Origin: Candidatus Saccharimonadota bacterium
Lineage (GTDB): Bacteria; Patescibacteriota; Saccharimonadia; Saccharimonadales; Saccharimonadaceae
Reading direction: 5' to 3'
DNA: 13,958 nt
Assembly: GCA_003545655.1 (NCBI GenBank)
Contig: DODJ01000026.1
Coordinates: forward strand, 1-13,958
The notes under the pieces were generated by a model, which was not told where the DNA came from, did no database searches, and saw only the letters and a program-made list of their open reading frames with translations. The position numbers were made by a program, and so were the translations under genes. Every line of letters starts with the position of its first letter. Positions within the stretch are counted from its first letter, which is position 1. Below, piece after piece: positions 12,971 through 13,958 of the stretch.

Positions 12971-13000
12971 TAAAAAATAAAAGAGCCCCGTAGGACTCTT
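12971..13000 (-). terminator. Terminator after rplO
   Basis: On the minus strand AAGAGTCC-TACG-GGGCTCTT forms an 8-bp stem (one T-G pair) closed by C(UACG)G, a stable UNCG tetraloop, and is followed by TTATTTTTT. It lies 18 bp after the rplO stop and separates rplO from the gap and secY. Confidence 0.9.
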
Positions 13001-13018
13001 CTATCAACTAAGCAAAAG

Positions 13019-13501
13019 TTACTTATCGTTCGCTTCTACTTCTTTTGTGCTTTTACGCAAAGGCACGGCAGTTTTCTCGAAAGATCCACCAGCCTTAACA
13101 ATAGCTTCTTGCGCGCTCTTACTTGCACCTGCTACCTTAACGGTAAGTGCTGCGGTAAGTTCACCACGGGTAATTACTTTTACCTTGTGAAAAGGAGTCG
13201 CAATGTAGCTTTGCTCGAATAGTGATTCGTTATCTACGGTCTTACCCTTAAAGGTATTAAGGGTGTCTAGGTAGACTACCTGTGCTGGGGTGCGGATAGA
13301 TTTAAACCCTCGAGCCTTGGGTACGGCGCGTACAAGCGTTCGCTGACCACCTTGAAAGGTTGCGCCAAGCTTTTTACCGGTACGAGAGCCTTGGCCCTTG
13401 GTACCACGGCCAGCAGTTTTACCGCCACCGGCTGAGATACCACGACCAACACGCTTCTTGTCTTTATTAGCACTGGCTAATAGTTCGTTGTACTTAGTCA
13501 T
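13019..13501 (-). CDS. rplO: 50S ribosomal protein L15
   Basis: L15 is a large-subunit protein that binds 23S rRNA through a long basic N-terminal arm. That arm is visible as KKRVGRGISAGGGKTAGRGT followed by KGQGSRTG, with GGQRTLVRAVPKARGF next and a globular C-terminal part with VKVAGASKSAQEAIVKAGGS. At 160 residues it is slightly longer than the usual 144-150. The ATG overlaps the rpsE stop by one base (TAATG). The gene is followed by a terminator instead of running into secY. Confidence 0.96.
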   Translation of the reverse strand: MTKYNELLASANKDKKRVGRGISAGGGKTAGRGTKGQGSRTGKKLGATFQGGQRTLVRAVPKARGFKSIRTPAQVVYLDTLNTFKGKTVDNESLFEQSYIATPFHKVKVITRGELTAALTVKVAGASKSAQEAIVKAGGSFEKTAVPLRKSTKEVEANDK

Positions 13502-13958
13502 TAGTTAGCCTCCTTCTTGGCAGGAGCTTTCTTTGCTGGCTTTTCAGCAGTAATCCACTCTTCCTTAGGAACCAGGGTACGAAGCGCTTCAACCGTAGCG
13601 TAGGCGATGTTTACCTTGTTGGTAGAGTTAAGTGACTTTGAAAGAAGGTTACGAATACCAGTTACCCCGATAATTGAACGAACCACACCACCAGCGATAA
13701 TACCCGTACCAGGCGCAGCAGGCTTTAGAAGTACACGCGCACCCGAGTATTTCACTTCATTTTCGTGAGGGATGGTTTCGTTAATGATCGGGATGGTAAC
13801 AAGGTTCTTCTTCGCAATATCGGTTGCTTTTTGCACAGCCATTTGCACGTCTGCCCCCTTAGCTACACCAACACCCACCTTAGCCTTGCGGTCACCCACC
13901 ACAACAAGTGCCTTAAAGCGGAAGCGACGTCCACCCTTTACCACACGCGACACACGGT
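13501..13958 (-). CDS. rpsE: 30S ribosomal protein S5, N-terminal part cut off by the window edge
   Basis: S5 lies at the mRNA entry side of the small subunit and affects decoding accuracy. The visible part begins within the conserved RVVKGGRRFRFKALVVVGD of the RNA-binding domain, then shows VGVGVAKGADVQMAVQKA, IPHENEVKYSGARVLLKPA, PGTGIIAGGVVRSIIGVTGI and NIAYATVEALRTL. A GTG at 13953 is not the start, because family members have further residues upstream and the frame is open to the window end. The C-terminus carries a Lys/Ala tail. rplO follows directly with no rpmD between them. Confidence 0.96.
   Translation of the reverse strand, partial: RVSRVVKGGRRFRFKALVVVGDRKAKVGVGVAKGADVQMAVQKATDIAKKNLVTIPIINETIPHENEVKYSGARVLLKPAAPGTGIIAGGVVRSIIGVTGIRNLLSKSLNSTNKVNIAYATVEALRTLVPKEEWITAEKPAKKAPAKKEAN

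Noticed and set aside
12701..12993. Two open frames of 85 and 89 codons on the plus strand in the rplO-secY gap
   Set aside because: Neither has a ribosome binding site, both run through perfect palindromes, and their composition (many Arg, Pro, Tyr) is unlike the other proteins in the window.
13951..13953. GTG as the start of rpsE
   Set aside because: S5 proteins have a longer N-terminal region and the frame is open to the window edge, so the gene is truncated by the window.
1..13958. CRISPR arrays, insertion sequences or prophage genes
   Set aside because: No regularly spaced direct repeats, transposase, integrase or terminal inverted repeats were seen. The pilin's tail-protein-like domain alone does not indicate a phage.

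Overview
The window looks like a chromosomal segment of a Candidate Phyla Radiation bacterium, most likely Candidatus Saccharibacteria (TM7). This rests on gene content and protein character only, with no database search. Supporting signs: rpsE abuts rplO with no rpmD (L30) between them, a known CPR trait; TGA is an ordinary stop codon, as in Saccharibacteria but not Gracilibacteria/SR1; S4, L33 and L36 all lack zinc-binding cysteines; and there are several small orphan proteins, short spacers and a type IV prepilin beside secY.

Left part (1-1700). A plus-strand orphan protein gene converges on rpmG (L33). Divergent from rpmG are three plus-strand tRNA genes, Thr(GGT), Thr(TGT) and Tyr(GTA), and a small orphan CDS ending at a strong hairpin terminator. 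Good sigma70-type promoters precede rpmG and each of the two tRNA-Thr genes.

Middle-left (1709-5647, minus strand). In transcription order: a 63-residue orphan protein, trpS, an RluA/RluD-family pseudouridine synthase with an extra N-terminal domain, the DNA polymerase III delta-prime subunit, and a membrane-anchored TPR protein. The last three junctions are 5 nt, a 4-nt overlap and 26 nt.

Ribosomal block (5859-13958, minus strand). Reading in the direction of transcription: rpsE (cut by the window edge), rplO, terminator, a roughly 600-bp gap without a protein gene, secY, a prepilin, then infA, rpmJ, rpsM, rpsK, rpsD, rpoA, rplQ, rplM and rpsI, closed by a terminator. This joins the end of the spc operon, the alpha operon and the L13-S9 operon into one cluster. 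adk, map and rpmD are absent from their usual places. A pilin-like gene with its own promoter sits between secY and infA.

The most unusual part is the gap at 12414-13018. It is packed with perfect inverted repeats, hairpins and a possible H-type pseudoknot. On the minus strand it has a -10 box at one end, a helix that could join the two ends, and a U-tract terminator-like element at the other end. I read it as a candidate structured non-coding RNA of about 360 nt that I could not match to RNase P RNA, tmRNA, SRP RNA or 6S RNA. A second recurring pattern is -10 boxes ending 9-15 nt before start codons (prepilin, infA, TPR gene, trpS), which suggests leaderless or nearly leaderless transcripts.
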